Assembly (NCBI RefSeq): GCF_000092825.1
Contig: NC_014168.1
Location: 1,541,946 to 1,605,945, forward strand
Origin: Segniliparus rotundus DSM 44985
GTDB taxonomy: Bacteria; Actinomycetota; Actinomycetes; Mycobacteriales; Mycobacteriaceae
DNA length: 64,000 nt
Direction: 5' to 3'
Position 1 is the first letter of the stretch, and every line of letters starts with the position of its first letter. Under the pieces are notes generated by a model. It did not search any database and was not told the DNA's origin. It saw only the letters and a program-made list of their open reading frames with translations. Shown here one piece after another: positions 12,912 to 21,397 of the stretch. Made by a program: the position numbers and the translations under genes.

Positions 12912-13741
12912 CGACTCTGGCAGAGCAGCACGACCATCTGCTCCTCGACCTCGACGGCACGCTCTACCACGGTCCGAGGCCCATCGAGAGCGCGGTGCGA
13001 GCATTGCGCGGCGGGCGTGTCCCGGTCACGTATGTCACCAACAACGCGAGCCGTTCCCCGGCCGATGTGGCCGCGGCGTTGGCCGCTATGGGATATGAGG
13101 CCTCGGCGCACGACGTGGCGACCAGCGCCCAAGCCGCCGCGGAACTGCTCGCCGAGCGGCTTGACGAAGGCGCTCGGGTCCTCGTCGTCGGCGCCGAGGC
13201 GCTGGCGGACGAGGTGCGCTTGCGCGGCCTTGTGCCGGTGCGGGCATTCGCCGAGGCTCCGCACGCGGTGGTGCAGGGCCATTCGCCGCAGACCGACTGG
13301 TCGCAGCTCGCCGAGGCGGCGCTCGCGATCCGCGCCGGCGCGCTCTGGGTGGCCTGCAACGTGGACCCGACATTGCCCACAGACAGGGGGCTGCTGCCCG
13401 GGAACGGCTCGATGGTGGCGGCTCTGAGGACTGCGACAGACCAGGAGCCCGAAATCGCGGGCAAGCCCGCGGCCGCGCTCCTGCAAGCCGCGCTGCGCCG
13501 ACGTCCGGCGCGGTCCCCGTTGGTCGTCGGCGACCGGCTCGACACCGATATCGCAGGGGCGAACGCGGTCGGACTGCCGAGCCTGCTGGTGCTCACCGGG
13601 GTCAGCACGCCCGAGGACGTGCTGGCAGCCGAAGCGGATCTGCGCCCGACGTATGTCGCACAGGACCTCTCCGCGCTGGGGCGCGACGCGGACTCTTCGT
13701 CGTACGGCTCCTGGTGCGCTGGTGTCACCAATATCCGCTAA
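12908..13741 (+). CDS. HAD-IIA phosphatase, glycerol-3-phosphate phosphatase type (Rv1692-like)
   Basis: HAD-superfamily IIA phosphatase of 277 residues. The nucleophile motif is LLLDLDGTLY near the N-terminus, motif II is YVTNNAS, the motif III lysine is in EIAGKPAAAL, and motif IV is VVGDRLDTDIAGA. The M. tuberculosis orthologue Rv1692 dephosphorylates glycerol 3-phosphate during phospholipid head-group recycling. That protein is about 350 residues with an extra C-terminal domain; here the reading ends after the HAD core. Start is GTG overlapping the TPR gene stop. Confidence 0.82.
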   Translation: MTTLAEQHDHLLLDLDGTLYHGPRPIESAVRALRGGRVPVTYVTNNASRSPADVAAALAAMGYEASAHDVATSAQAAAELLAERLDEGARVLVVGAEALADEVRLRGLVPVRAFAEAPHAVVQGHSPQTDWSQLAEAALAIRAGALWVACNVDPTLPTDRGLLPGNGSMVAALRTATDQEPEIAGKPAAALLQAALRRRPARSPLVVGDRLDTDIAGANAVGLPSLLVLTGVSTPEDVLAAEADLRPTYVAQDLSALGRDADSSSYGSWCAGVTNIR

Positions 13742-13750
13742 CCTGGGGCT

Positions 13751-13915
13751 ATGAGCGAGCCGCAGTTCCACGACCTCGACGGCCTCGACGGCGCCGTGGC
13801 CCGGCTCGCCCAGGAGCCGATCCCTGTGGACGAGTCCGCCTTCGAGCACGAGACGAAACTGCTGGAGCACATGCATGAGCGGCTTCTGGAAGCGCTCCAG
13901 GACGAAGATGGCTGA
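13751..13915 (+). CDS. Small acidic protein (Rv1693-like)
   Basis: A 54-residue acidic protein placed exactly where M. tuberculosis has the small gene Rv1693, between the phosphatase and tlyA. It begins 9 bases after the phosphatase stop and overlaps the tlyA start by 8 bases. The sequence is predicted helical (ETKLLEHMHERLLEALQDED) with no known motif. Conservation of position supports a real gene. Confidence 0.7.
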   Translation: MSEPQFHDLDGLDGAVARLAQEPIPVDESAFEHETKLLEHMHERLLEALQDEDG

Positions 13916-14717
13916 CGCCACGACGCGGCTCGACCGCGAACTCGTGCGCAGAGGTCTCGCCCGTTCTCGCGAGCAAGCGGGTTCGCTGATCGCCCAGGGC
14001 CGGGTGTTCGCGGGCGGCAAACTCGCCAAAAAGCCCGCATGCGCGGTTTCCGAAGGGACCGAGGTGCGAGTGGAGTCGGACCCGGCCGAACCGGATTGGG
14101 CTTCCCGAGCTGGCGGGAAAATCGCCGGAGCCCTCGAACAGCTCGGCGTGGCAGTGGCCGGGCGCCGGTGCCTGGACGCGGGAGCTGCGCACGGCGGCTT
14201 CACCGATGTGCTGCTCCGTCTCGGCGCTTCGTCGGTCGCCGCCGTGGATGTGGGGCATGGCCAGCTTCTTGCTCGTCTGCGCGAAGATCCGAGGGTCGCG
14301 GTGTTCGACGGGGTCAATGTGCGGCACATGACCGAGGAGACGATTGGCGGCCAGGTCGACCTCGCCGTCGCCGACCTCTCTTTCATTTCCCTTCGCCTGG
14401 TGCTGCCCGCGCTCGCTTCGTGCGTGCGGCCCTTCGGCGAGCTGGTCGTCATGGTCAAACCCCAGTTCGAAGTCGCCAAGCACGAGATCGGGCGCGGCGG
14501 GGTGGTTCGCGACGCCCGTGCCCGGACAGCCGCTGTGCTCGCCGTCGCCGACGCCGCCGCAGCGGTCGGGTTGACGGTTCTCGGCACAGCCGTCAGCCCG
14601 GTGGCGGGGCGCAACGGGAACCTCGAAGCCTTCCTCTGGTTGCGCAAATCGCCTGGGGACCACGATTCTGCGCCACTGATCCGCGCTGGGCTGGCAGACT
14701 GGGACAGCGATGCGTGA
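13908..14717 (+). CDS. tlyA: TlyA, 16S/23S rRNA 2'-O-methyltransferase
   Basis: Dual ribose methyltransferase acting on both rRNAs and, in mycobacteria, needed for capreomycin sensitivity. An N-terminal S4 domain (about 5-62, RLDRELVRRGLARSREQA) precedes an FtsJ-like Rossmann methyltransferase with the SAM motif CLDAGAAHGGFTDVLL. The length of 269 residues matches M. tuberculosis TlyA (268). An ATG 33 bases upstream is in frame but adds residues the family lacks. It overlaps the genes on both sides by 8 bases. Confidence 0.94.
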   Translation: MADATTRLDRELVRRGLARSREQAGSLIAQGRVFAGGKLAKKPACAVSEGTEVRVESDPAEPDWASRAGGKIAGALEQLGVAVAGRRCLDAGAAHGGFTDVLLRLGASSVAAVDVGHGQLLARLREDPRVAVFDGVNVRHMTEETIGGQVDLAVADLSFISLRLVLPALASCVRPFGELVVMVKPQFEVAKHEIGRGGVVRDARARTAAVLAVADAAAAVGLTVLGTAVSPVAGRNGNLEAFLWLRKSPGDHDSAPLIRAGLADWDSDA

Positions 14718-15657
14718 AATTCTCATAGTCGCGAACTTGGGGCCCAAGCAACTGCCGGAGGTGGTGCCCGCAGTGGCGAGGGTCTTCAAAGAGGCAGGCG
14801 TCCGCGTCCGGGTTCTCGCGCCAGACATCGCCAGGCAGGGCAAACCGCTCGCTCCGTCCATCGCGCCGAAACTTTTCCTTGAAGAGCTGTTCAAACACGG
14901 CGAAGCCCAAGTGGTCGACCCGGAGAACGCGGCGAACGGTTGCGAGCTGGTGCTCGTGCTCGGCGGGGACGGCACCTTCTTGCGCGCCGCGGAAGTCGCC
15001 CGGCCCGCTGAAGTGCCCGTGCTCGGCATCAACTTGGGCCATGTGGGCTTCCTCGCCGAAGCAGAGGCCGAGCAAATCGAGCAGACCTTGCAGCAAGTGG
15101 TCGCCCGCGCCTACTCGATCGAACACCGCATGACCATCGACGTGACGGTGTACGAGGACGGCCGTGTTGTGGACACCGGCTGGGCATTGAACGAGGTGAG
15201 CGTCCAGAACGTCTCGCGGCTCGGCGTTTTGGAGCTCGTCGTGGAGGTGGACGGTCGCCCTGTCTGCGCTTTCATGGCCGACGGCATGCTCATCTCCACG
15301 CCGACCGGGTCCACTGCGTACGCGTATTCGGCGGGCGGGCCGATTGTGTGGCCGGACCTTGAAGCGCTGCTTCTGGTCCCGAGCAATGCGCACGCGCTGT
15401 TCACCCGCCCTATGGTGACGAGCCCGAAGGCGTGTATCGCGGTGGAGCCGACCGATGGCGGCCGCGACGGCGTCGTGGTCTGCGACGGTCGCCGGGAGAT
15501 CTTCCTGCCGCCCAAGGGCCGGGTCGAGCTGCGCCGAGGCAGCACGCCGGTGCATTGGGCGCGCATCGACACGGTGCCGTTCGCCGACCGGCTCGTGCGC
15601 AAGTTCGAGCTGCCCGTGACTGGTTGGCGTGGACGGGGCGGCAAGCATGCTCAGTGA
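14710..15657 (+). CDS. nadK: NAD kinase
   Basis: Phosphorylates NAD to NADP. The 315-residue product carries the diagnostic VLGGDGTFLRAAE motif, the GHVGFLAEA motif and the TPTGSTAYAYSAGGPIV region that lines the NAD pocket. It sits between tlyA and recN as in M. tuberculosis. It overlaps tlyA by 8 and recN by 11 bases. Confidence 0.95.
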   Translation: MREILIVANLGPKQLPEVVPAVARVFKEAGVRVRVLAPDIARQGKPLAPSIAPKLFLEELFKHGEAQVVDPENAANGCELVLVLGGDGTFLRAAEVARPAEVPVLGINLGHVGFLAEAEAEQIEQTLQQVVARAYSIEHRMTIDVTVYEDGRVVDTGWALNEVSVQNVSRLGVLELVVEVDGRPVCAFMADGMLISTPTGSTAYAYSAGGPIVWPDLEALLLVPSNAHALFTRPMVTSPKACIAVEPTDGGRDGVVVCDGRREIFLPPKGRVELRRGSTPVHWARIDTVPFADRLVRKFELPVTGWRGRGGKHAQ

Positions 15658-17404
15658 GCTGCGGATCGAGGGCCTCGGCGCGATCGCCGCCGCGCAGGTG
15701 CCGCTGTCGGGCGGGTTCACCGTGCTCACCGGCGAGACCGGCGTCGGGAAGACGATGCTCGCGGTGGGGCTGCGCTTGGTCGGCGGCGGCCGGGGCGACG
15801 CGGCCAGGGTGCGCGGCGGCGCGGAACGGGCGGTGGTCGAGGGGCGTTTCGTGCTGCCTTCGCCAGAGGTGCTGGACGACGAGTTGCGCGACTTTCTCGA
15901 CAGCGCCGGGGTGGATCTGCACGACGAGGATGTGCTCGTGTTGCGCACACTCGGCAAGGACGGGCGCTCGAAAGCTTTCATCGGCGCCCGCGCGGTCCCG
16001 CTGGGCGTGCTTGCCTCGTTCGCGGAGCCCCTGCTGAACGTGCATGGCCAGCACGACCAGCTGCGACTGCTGAAAGCAGGGGAGCAACTGGGTGCCCTCG
16101 ACCGGTTCGCGGGGGAGGAAATCGCCGCGCCGCTTGCGGCATGGCGCACGGCGTACGCGCGATTCGGCCAGCTCACAGCAGAACTCGCGGAACTGCGTTC
16201 GGACGAGCAAGGCCGGGCGGCCGAGGCGGACCGGCTCGCCGAAGGCGTCCGACGAATCGCCGAGGCAGATCCCAAGCCGGGGGAGGACGAAGCGCTCGCG
16301 GCGGAGATCCGTCGGCTTTCCGACCTTGACGATCTGCGCGAGCGCGCCCAATCTGCGCATGTGCTGCTCACGGGCGAAGACCCGGAGCGGGCGGACAGCG
16401 GCGCGGTCGGCGCGGCGAGTTCCCTCGGCCATGTCGGCTCCCTGCTCGCCGGGGCCGACGACGACCGGCTTCGCGAACTCGCCAACCGGGCGGAGGAAGC
16501 AGGCACATTGGTCGCGGAGCTGGCGCTCGACCTCGGCGCCTACCTCGGCGATTTGCCTTCGGACAGCTCCGCGCTCGAAGCAAAACTCGAACGCCAGGCG
16601 CAGTTGAAATCTCTTATCCGCGCCTACGCCGCCGATGTCGACGGAGTGTTGCGCTGGGCGGCTGAGGCGCAGGAGCGTCTTGAGCGGATCGGCGGCGGCG
16701 CCGAGGCCGTGGCAAAGGTCCAAGCGGAGCTCGACGCGGCAAAAGCCGAGCTGGACCGATTGGCCGGCAAGCTCACCGCAGTGCGGCGCAAAGCCGCTCA
16801 GGGGTTGCAAAATGCGGTGAACCAGGAGCTTTCCGGGCTGTCCATGGGCGGATCGAGCCTGGTGGTCGGTGTGCGGGCGGCTTCGAAATATGGGCCGAAC
16901 GGCGGGGACGACATCGGCTTCGCGCTCAAGACGGCGGGTTCCGCCGAGCCGATCCCCCTCGCGAAAGGGGCTTCCGGCGGCGAGCTGTCGCGCATCATGC
17001 TGGCTTTGGAGCTTGTGCTCGCACAGGGCAGGGAACAGGTGACGATGGTCTTCGACGAGGTGGACAGCGGCGTCGGCGGCCGGGCCGCTGTGGGCATCGG
17101 GCAACGCCTCGCCCGGCTCGGCCAGCATTGCCAAGTGCTGGCGGTGACCCACCTGCCGCAAGTGGCGGCGTACGCCGACGCGCATGTGCGGATCGAGGCG
17201 GCAGAGGGCAATGCTGGCTCCGCCGCGCGCACGGACGCGGCGGCGAGCCAGGTGCGCTCGTTGACCAGGGAGGAGCGCGTCGTGGAGCTGGCTCGAATGC
17301 TCGCGGGCATGGCCGAGACCGAGACTGGCCGCGCGCATGCCGAGGAATTGCTCGCCACAGCGGAGGCGGACAAAAAACGGGGCACGGCACGCAGCGCTTC
17401 GTGA
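15647..17404 (+). CDS. recN: DNA repair ATPase RecN
   Basis: SMC-like ATPase used in double-strand break repair. The product is 585 residues, close to the 587 of M. tuberculosis. Walker A is GETGVGKT near residue 30, a long coiled-coil middle (roughly 150-350) follows, and the ABC signature ASGGELSRIMLALE and Walker B VTMVFDEVDSGVGG are near the C-terminus. The ATG giving MLSELRIEGLGAI is preferred over a GTG 18 bases upstream because it fits the family N-terminus. It is last gene of the long mpg-to-recN run. Confidence 0.93.
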   Translation: MLSELRIEGLGAIAAAQVPLSGGFTVLTGETGVGKTMLAVGLRLVGGGRGDAARVRGGAERAVVEGRFVLPSPEVLDDELRDFLDSAGVDLHDEDVLVLRTLGKDGRSKAFIGARAVPLGVLASFAEPLLNVHGQHDQLRLLKAGEQLGALDRFAGEEIAAPLAAWRTAYARFGQLTAELAELRSDEQGRAAEADRLAEGVRRIAEADPKPGEDEALAAEIRRLSDLDDLRERAQSAHVLLTGEDPERADSGAVGAASSLGHVGSLLAGADDDRLRELANRAEEAGTLVAELALDLGAYLGDLPSDSSALEAKLERQAQLKSLIRAYAADVDGVLRWAAEAQERLERIGGGAEAVAKVQAELDAAKAELDRLAGKLTAVRRKAAQGLQNAVNQELSGLSMGGSSLVVGVRAASKYGPNGGDDIGFALKTAGSAEPIPLAKGASGGELSRIMLALELVLAQGREQVTMVFDEVDSGVGGRAAVGIGQRLARLGQHCQVLAVTHLPQVAAYADAHVRIEAAEGNAGSAARTDAAASQVRSLTREERVVELARMLAGMAETETGRAHAEELLATAEADKKRGTARSAS

Positions 17405-17430
17405 TGGCGCAGCGCGGATAGACTGGGGTG

Positions 17431-17862
17431 ATGAGGTCCAAAACGTTTCTCGTGCTCCTCCTGGCAATCGTCGCAGGCGGAACTGTCCCGCTGGGGTCGT
17501 GTTCAGCGCCGCTGGCCTGGGCTGACGCAGACCCCGATCCAGGGGCGGGCAGCGCTGGGCCGGATGTTTCGGGCTTTGACGACGACGCGGGCCCAGCCGA
17601 TGACGGTCCGGACGTTGATCCGCAATTCGACGCCCCGGACGCAGGGGGAGCGCCGCCCTTCGGGGCGCCTGGCGGCTTCCCTCCGGGCGCGGGATTCGGC
17701 GGTTTGCCCCCGTTGCCGCTCATGCCGGGCTATCCGGGCGGGTCGCCGTTCGACTCGGGCGGGCAGCCTCCCCCTCCGCTACCGCTGGCGCCGGGTTATC
17801 CGGGCGGGTCGCCGTTCGACTCGGGCGGGGCGCCCCCGCAATTCGGTCCGCCCCCGCAATAA
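17431..17862 (+). CDS. Secreted Pro/Gly-rich protein
   Basis: A 143-residue product with a signal peptide (basic start, hydrophobic FLVLLLAIVAGG, likely cleavage after the AWA before DADPDP). The mature part is acidic and then very rich in Pro and Gly, with a roughly 20-residue segment repeated (PGYPGGSPFDSGG twice). It starts 26 bases after recN. There is no catalytic motif; a cell-wall or exported structural role is only a guess. Its 3' end runs into the 3' end of the minus-strand gene that follows. Confidence 0.7.
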   Translation: MRSKTFLVLLLAIVAGGTVPLGSCSAPLAWADADPDPGAGSAGPDVSGFDDDAGPADDGPDVDPQFDAPDAGGAPPFGAPGGFPPGAGFGGLPPLPLMPGYPGGSPFDSGGQPPPPLPLAPGYPGGSPFDSGGAPPQFGPPPQ

Positions 17863-18147
17863 AGACCGGGGCAGACCTCTCGCCTCGGGGAAACTCCGCC
17901 GCGTGGGAAACGCGGAGTGAAAAACACTGCGGACGCGGGGCTGACTGCCGAGAGCGACGGCGGCCTGCGCCCAGAGGAAAAATTTGTTCGTGCCGAGGTC
18001 GCGCACCGTCTTGATGGTGCAAGCGGCTTTGCGCTTCTCCGCGTCTCGTTCGCGCACACCCTCGACGGCGTCGGCTGGAGCGTTCAGCAGCTCGGCGAGC
18101 GGCTTGTCCGCGTACGCCTTGTCGAGTCTTTCGTGGAAATCGGCCAT
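17779..18147 (-). CDS. Small helical protein with an odd C-terminal extension
   Basis: A perfect ribosome-binding site (AAGGAGG, 6 bases before ATG) marks a real start. The first about 68 residues (FHERLDKAYADKPLAELL, then IKTVRDLGTNKFFLWAQ) look like a compact helix-hairpin-helix type small protein seen in actinomycetes. After that the frame continues for about 54 Arg/Pro-rich residues that read across the 3' end of the opposite gene (84-bp overlap). The tail looks like a lost stop codon or a frameshift and not a domain. Function unknown. Confidence 0.6.
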   Translation of the reverse strand: MADFHERLDKAYADKPLAELLNAPADAVEGVRERDAEKRKAACTIKTVRDLGTNKFFLWAQAAVALGSQPRVRSVFHSAFPTRRSFPEARGLPRSLLRGRTELRGRPARVERRPARITRRQR

Positions 18148-18205
18148 GAGAGAACCTCCTTCAGAGGGGACAATCCGGCGGCCCGGGGCCGCTGCGGGCC
18201 AGTTT

Positions 18206-18233
18206 CGGCGCGGGACGACATATTGTCGCGCCG
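18206..18233. promoter_or_regulatory. Inverted repeat in a divergent promoter region
   Basis: CGGCGCG and CGCGCCG flank a 14-base centre that itself contains GAC and GTC ends. It lies in the 195-base region between the divergent small helical protein gene and the GNAT gene, and could be an operator for either. No regulator can be named. Confidence 0.35.
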
Positions 18234-18342
18234 GTCGCCTTTCGCGCGTGCCGGGGTCGGAAATATTCGTTCATCAGATCGTCGTGAGCCGTACACCGCG
18301 GTGATGCCACGTCGAAGTAACGACTCGGTAACCGTAAGAGGC

Positions 18343-19173
18343 ATGGGCAGTTCAGCAGTCCTTATCGCACCCGCACCGGTCGGCAGCATCCCTTCGGGAC
18401 TGCCTCGCTACAGTCTCAAACTCTCCACCGAAGCAGAAGAAATCGAAGCCGTCCAGCGGCTGCGCGCTGATGTCTTCGCCAGCGAGCCCGGATTCGCCGG
18501 GGCGGCGGACTCCTTCATGGACGGGAAGGACGCGGACGCTTACGACGAGCACTGCGAGCACTTGCTCGTCTGGGAGGAAAACGCCCAGGAAGTGGTTGGC
18601 TGCTACCGGCTGCTGCCGCCGCCCGCCGCGATCGCCATCGGCGGCCTGTACACCGCGGGCGAGTTCGAGCTCTCCAGCCTCGACCCGCTGCGACCGCAGA
18701 TGGTGGAGGTCGGCAGGGCGTGCGTGCGCGCCGAGCACCGCTGCGGCTCCGTCTTGGCGCTCATGTGGGCGGGCATCCTCGCCTATTTGGACCGGACCGG
18801 CTACCAATACCTGGTCGGCTGCGTCTCGGTGCCCATTCAAGAAGACCCGGCCGATGTGCCCGGCTCGCATGTGCGGGGCATTCGCGACGAGGTGCTCGTC
18901 AAGAACGCCTCGCCCTACCCGGTCTTCCCGTACCGGCCGGTGGTGCTCGACGGCCTCGGGCTTGACGACATCCCCGCGCCCGCGAAGGTGAAGTCGCCCC
19001 CGCTGATCCGGGGCTATCAGCGGATCGGGGCGAAGTTTTGCGGGGAACCCGCGCTCGACCCGGTCTTCGGGGTCGCCGATTTCGCTGTTCTGCTCGCGCT
19101 CAACGACGCCAACCGCCGCTACCTGGACCGGTTGCGCTCGGCGGCGCAGGCCGCGGAGTCGAGGCAGCGTTGA
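18343..19173 (+). CDS. GNAT-family acyltransferase (Rv3027c-like)
   Basis: A 276-residue protein of the hemolysin-like/ornithine-acyl-transferase GNAT group (Acetyltransf_5 type). Visible family parts are the RLRADVFASEPGF start, the EEIEAVQRLR helix, VVGCYRLLPP, and VEVGRACVRAEHRCGSVLALMW, which includes the acyl-CoA binding turn. It is directly upstream of the PlsC-like acyltransferase, the same pair as Rv3027c-Rv3026c, so a lipid acylation role is likely. The start is uncertain: an ATG at 18304 would add 13 residues. Confidence 0.8.
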   Translation: MGSSAVLIAPAPVGSIPSGLPRYSLKLSTEAEEIEAVQRLRADVFASEPGFAGAADSFMDGKDADAYDEHCEHLLVWEENAQEVVGCYRLLPPPAAIAIGGLYTAGEFELSSLDPLRPQMVEVGRACVRAEHRCGSVLALMWAGILAYLDRTGYQYLVGCVSVPIQEDPADVPGSHVRGIRDEVLVKNASPYPVFPYRPVVLDGLGLDDIPAPAKVKSPPLIRGYQRIGAKFCGEPALDPVFGVADFAVLLALNDANRRYLDRLRSAAQAAESRQR

Positions 19174-20093
19174 AGCCGCGCGCGAAGGCCCCGTTCCGCC
19201 AGTCCCGTCTCCCGGTCTCCCCGCCGCCTGGTTGTGACCGCAGGCCCGTTCGGGAGCAGGGGCAGGGGTGGGTCCCCGAGTGCGTCTGTTCCCGAGGATG
19301 TCTGCCGCCGCGTTCCGAGCAGGCCCCTCGTTGGCTGCAAGCCGCGCGTTGGGCCGCGCTCGCGTTGCTGATGCTCGCCTCACCGGTTCTCCTGTGCGTG
19401 GGTGTGCTTCCGGAGCGGCTGCGTCCGGCCCCGGTGCAGTGGTACGCCTGGCTCGCGGTCGGCGCGCTCGGCGTGCGGGTTCGGTTGCGCAGGGCGGAAG
19501 ATCTGCCGAGCATCGGCTCTGCGAGCGGCGCGGGGGAAATCTGGGCCCCGCAGCACACCTCCTGGCTCGACGTGGTTCTTTTGCACGCGCTCACCCGGTC
19601 CACATATGTCGCCCGCAGCGACCTCATGGGCGTCCCGGTGTTGCGGACACTTGCCAAGAGGCTCAGGATGATCCCCATCGACCGGACCAAAATGCGCCAG
19701 CTCCCCGGCTTGGTCGTCGAGGCCGGGCGCCGCGTCGCGGCGGGGGAGCGCGTTGTGGTCTTCCCCGAGGCGACGACCTGGTGCGGAAAGCACCGGGGGC
19801 GTTTTCACCCAGCATTCTTCGAAGCGGCGGCGGCAACCGGCGCGCGGGTGCGCCCGATCGGGATTTGGTACGGCGACGACGCGGCAGCGCCAGACGCCGC
19901 CCCGTGTTTCGTGCTCGACGACAACGGGCTCGATTCGATCCGGCGGATCGTGCGGCACCGGGGCGTTCGGGCGAACATCTGGATCGGCCCCGCGCTCGTG
20001 GGCGCGGACCGGCGCGAGCTCGCCGAACTCGCCGAGCGCCTGGTGTTCGGACGATTGCCCGAGTACGCTGCACAGGATGTCCAAGCAGCTTGA
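19170..20093 (+). CDS. PlsC-type lysophospholipid acyltransferase (Rv3026c-like)
   Basis: Membrane-associated acyltransferase of 307 residues with the catalytic HxxxxD box as HTSWLD, and the glycerophosphate-binding FPEATT motif. One hydrophobic segment at about 55-80 precedes the catalytic domain. The start is TTG overlapping the GNAT stop (TTGA); no ATG or GTG gives the expected N-terminus, and the length then matches the about 304 residues of M. tuberculosis Rv3026c. The substrate is probably a lysophosphatidic acid or related lipid. Confidence 0.82.
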   Translation: MKPRAKAPFRQSRLPVSPPPGCDRRPVREQGQGWVPECVCSRGCLPPRSEQAPRWLQAARWAALALLMLASPVLLCVGVLPERLRPAPVQWYAWLAVGALGVRVRLRRAEDLPSIGSASGAGEIWAPQHTSWLDVVLLHALTRSTYVARSDLMGVPVLRTLAKRLRMIPIDRTKMRQLPGLVVEAGRRVAAGERVVVFPEATTWCGKHRGRFHPAFFEAAAATGARVRPIGIWYGDDAAAPDAAPCFVLDDNGLDSIRRIVRHRGVRANIWIGPALVGADRRELAELAERLVFGRLPEYAAQDVQAA

Positions 20094-21294
20094 CGCAAGG
20101 TCCGCCGCCAGCGGCGCGTATTTGGACCACGCGGCGAGTTCCGCGTTGCGCCCGGAGGCTATTGCTGCGATGACCGATGCGTTCGGCCTCGTCGGCAATG
20201 CCGCTTCGGTGCACGCACATGGCCGCGCCGCCCGCCGCGCGCTTGAGGAGTCCCGCGAGTCGGTGGCTGATCGGCTGGGCGCGCTTCCTTCGGAAGTCGT
20301 CTTCACCGCCGGGGGCACAGAAAGCGACAATCTGGGGTTGAAGGGGCTGTATTGGGCGCGCCGGGCCCAGCGTCCGAGCCGTGACGTGGTGATGACGAGC
20401 GCGGTCGAGCACCATGCTGTGCTGGACGTTGTGGATTGGCTGGTGAAGAGCCAAGGCGCGCAGGCGGTGACCTTGCCCGTGGACCGCTCGGGCGCTGTGC
20501 GCCCCGACGCCCTCGCGGCGGCGCTGGCGCAGTGGGGCGAGCGTGTGGCCCTGGTGAGCGTCATGTGGGGGAACAACGAAGTCGGAACGATCAACCCGGT
20601 GGCCGAGCTCGCCGAATTGGCCAATGCCGCAGACGTTCCGTTGCATGTGGACGCCTGCCAGGCTGTGGGCCAAATCCCGGTGGGCCTCGCCGAGTCGGGG
20701 GCGGCCGCGCTGTCAGTGGCCGCGCACAAGTTCGGCGGCCCGGTCGGCGCGGGGGCGTTGGTGCTCTCCCGGCGCCATGACGCGGTCGCGCTGCTGCACG
20801 GCGGCGGCCACGAGCGGGGTTTGCGCTCCGGCACCTCGGACCTGGTGGCGATCCGGGGCATGGCTGCCGCGCTCGACGCGGCGACGGAGGATCTTGCGGG
20901 GTCGGCGGCCCGGCTTGCGCGACTGCGCGGCAGGTTGGCCGAAGGGGTGTTGCGGCTCGCGCCGGACGCCCTGCTCAACGGGGCCCCGTTGGGGGCGGGC
21001 AGGCTGCCGGGCAACGCGCATTTCAGCTTCCCCGGCTGCGAGGGGGACTCGCTGCTCATGTTGCTCGACGCGGCAGGGGTGGCGTGCTCGACGGGTTCGG
21101 CGTGCACGGCTGGTGTGGCTTCGGCCAGCCATGTCCTGCTGGCCATGGGTGTGCAACAGGAAGTCGCGCGGGCTTCGCTGCGTTTTTCCTTCGGCTGGAA
21201 TTCGGCTGAGGAGGAGGTGGATCTCGCATTGCGGGCGCTGCCGGACGCGATTGCGCGCGCCAGAGCCGCCCGCCCGGACTCTGTCCCCGTGTGA
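20077..21294 (+). CDS. iscS: Cysteine desulfurase IscS-like
   Basis: PLP enzyme that moves sulfur from cysteine to acceptor proteins, feeding tRNA thiolation and Fe-S assembly. The protein has 405 residues. The PLP lysine is in SVAAHKFGGPVGAG, cofactor contacts are in TAGGTESDN and SAVEHHAV, and the catalytic cysteine is in ACSTGSACTAG. It is immediately upstream of mnmA, whose product needs this sulfur. It overlaps the acyltransferase gene by 17 bases. Confidence 0.94.
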   Translation: MSKQLDARSAASGAYLDHAASSALRPEAIAAMTDAFGLVGNAASVHAHGRAARRALEESRESVADRLGALPSEVVFTAGGTESDNLGLKGLYWARRAQRPSRDVVMTSAVEHHAVLDVVDWLVKSQGAQAVTLPVDRSGAVRPDALAAALAQWGERVALVSVMWGNNEVGTINPVAELAELANAADVPLHVDACQAVGQIPVGLAESGAAALSVAAHKFGGPVGAGALVLSRRHDAVALLHGGGHERGLRSGTSDLVAIRGMAAALDAATEDLAGSAARLARLRGRLAEGVLRLAPDALLNGAPLGAGRLPGNAHFSFPGCEGDSLLMLLDAAGVACSTGSACTAGVASASHVLLAMGVQQEVARASLRFSFGWNSAEEEVDLALRALPDAIARARAARPDSVPV

Positions 21295-21319
21295 TGTCCG
21301 CAGGTTCGACCGCGCCATG

Positions 21320-21356
21320 TTTTGACCAGATCGGGTTTTGACCAGATCGGGTTTTG
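21320..21356 (+). repeat. 16-bp direct repeat upstream of mnmA
   Basis: TTTTGACCAGATCGGG occurs twice in tandem (21320-21335, 21336-21351), followed by the first bases of a third copy. A further TTTGACC follows at 21371. The repeats contain TTGACC, a -35-like hexamer, and lie 34-65 bases before the mnmA -10 element. Confidence 0.85.
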
Positions 21357-21384
21357 CGCGAGGCCAGGAGTTTGACCTGCTCAG

Positions 21385-21390
21385 TAGAAT
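21385..21390 (+). promoter_or_regulatory. -10 element of mnmA (leaderless)
   Basis: TAGAAT ends seven bases before the ATG at 21398. This favours that ATG over the in-frame ATGs at 21389 and 21392, which overlap the hexamer or follow it directly. Confidence 0.5.
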
Positions 21391-21397
21391 GATGCCC

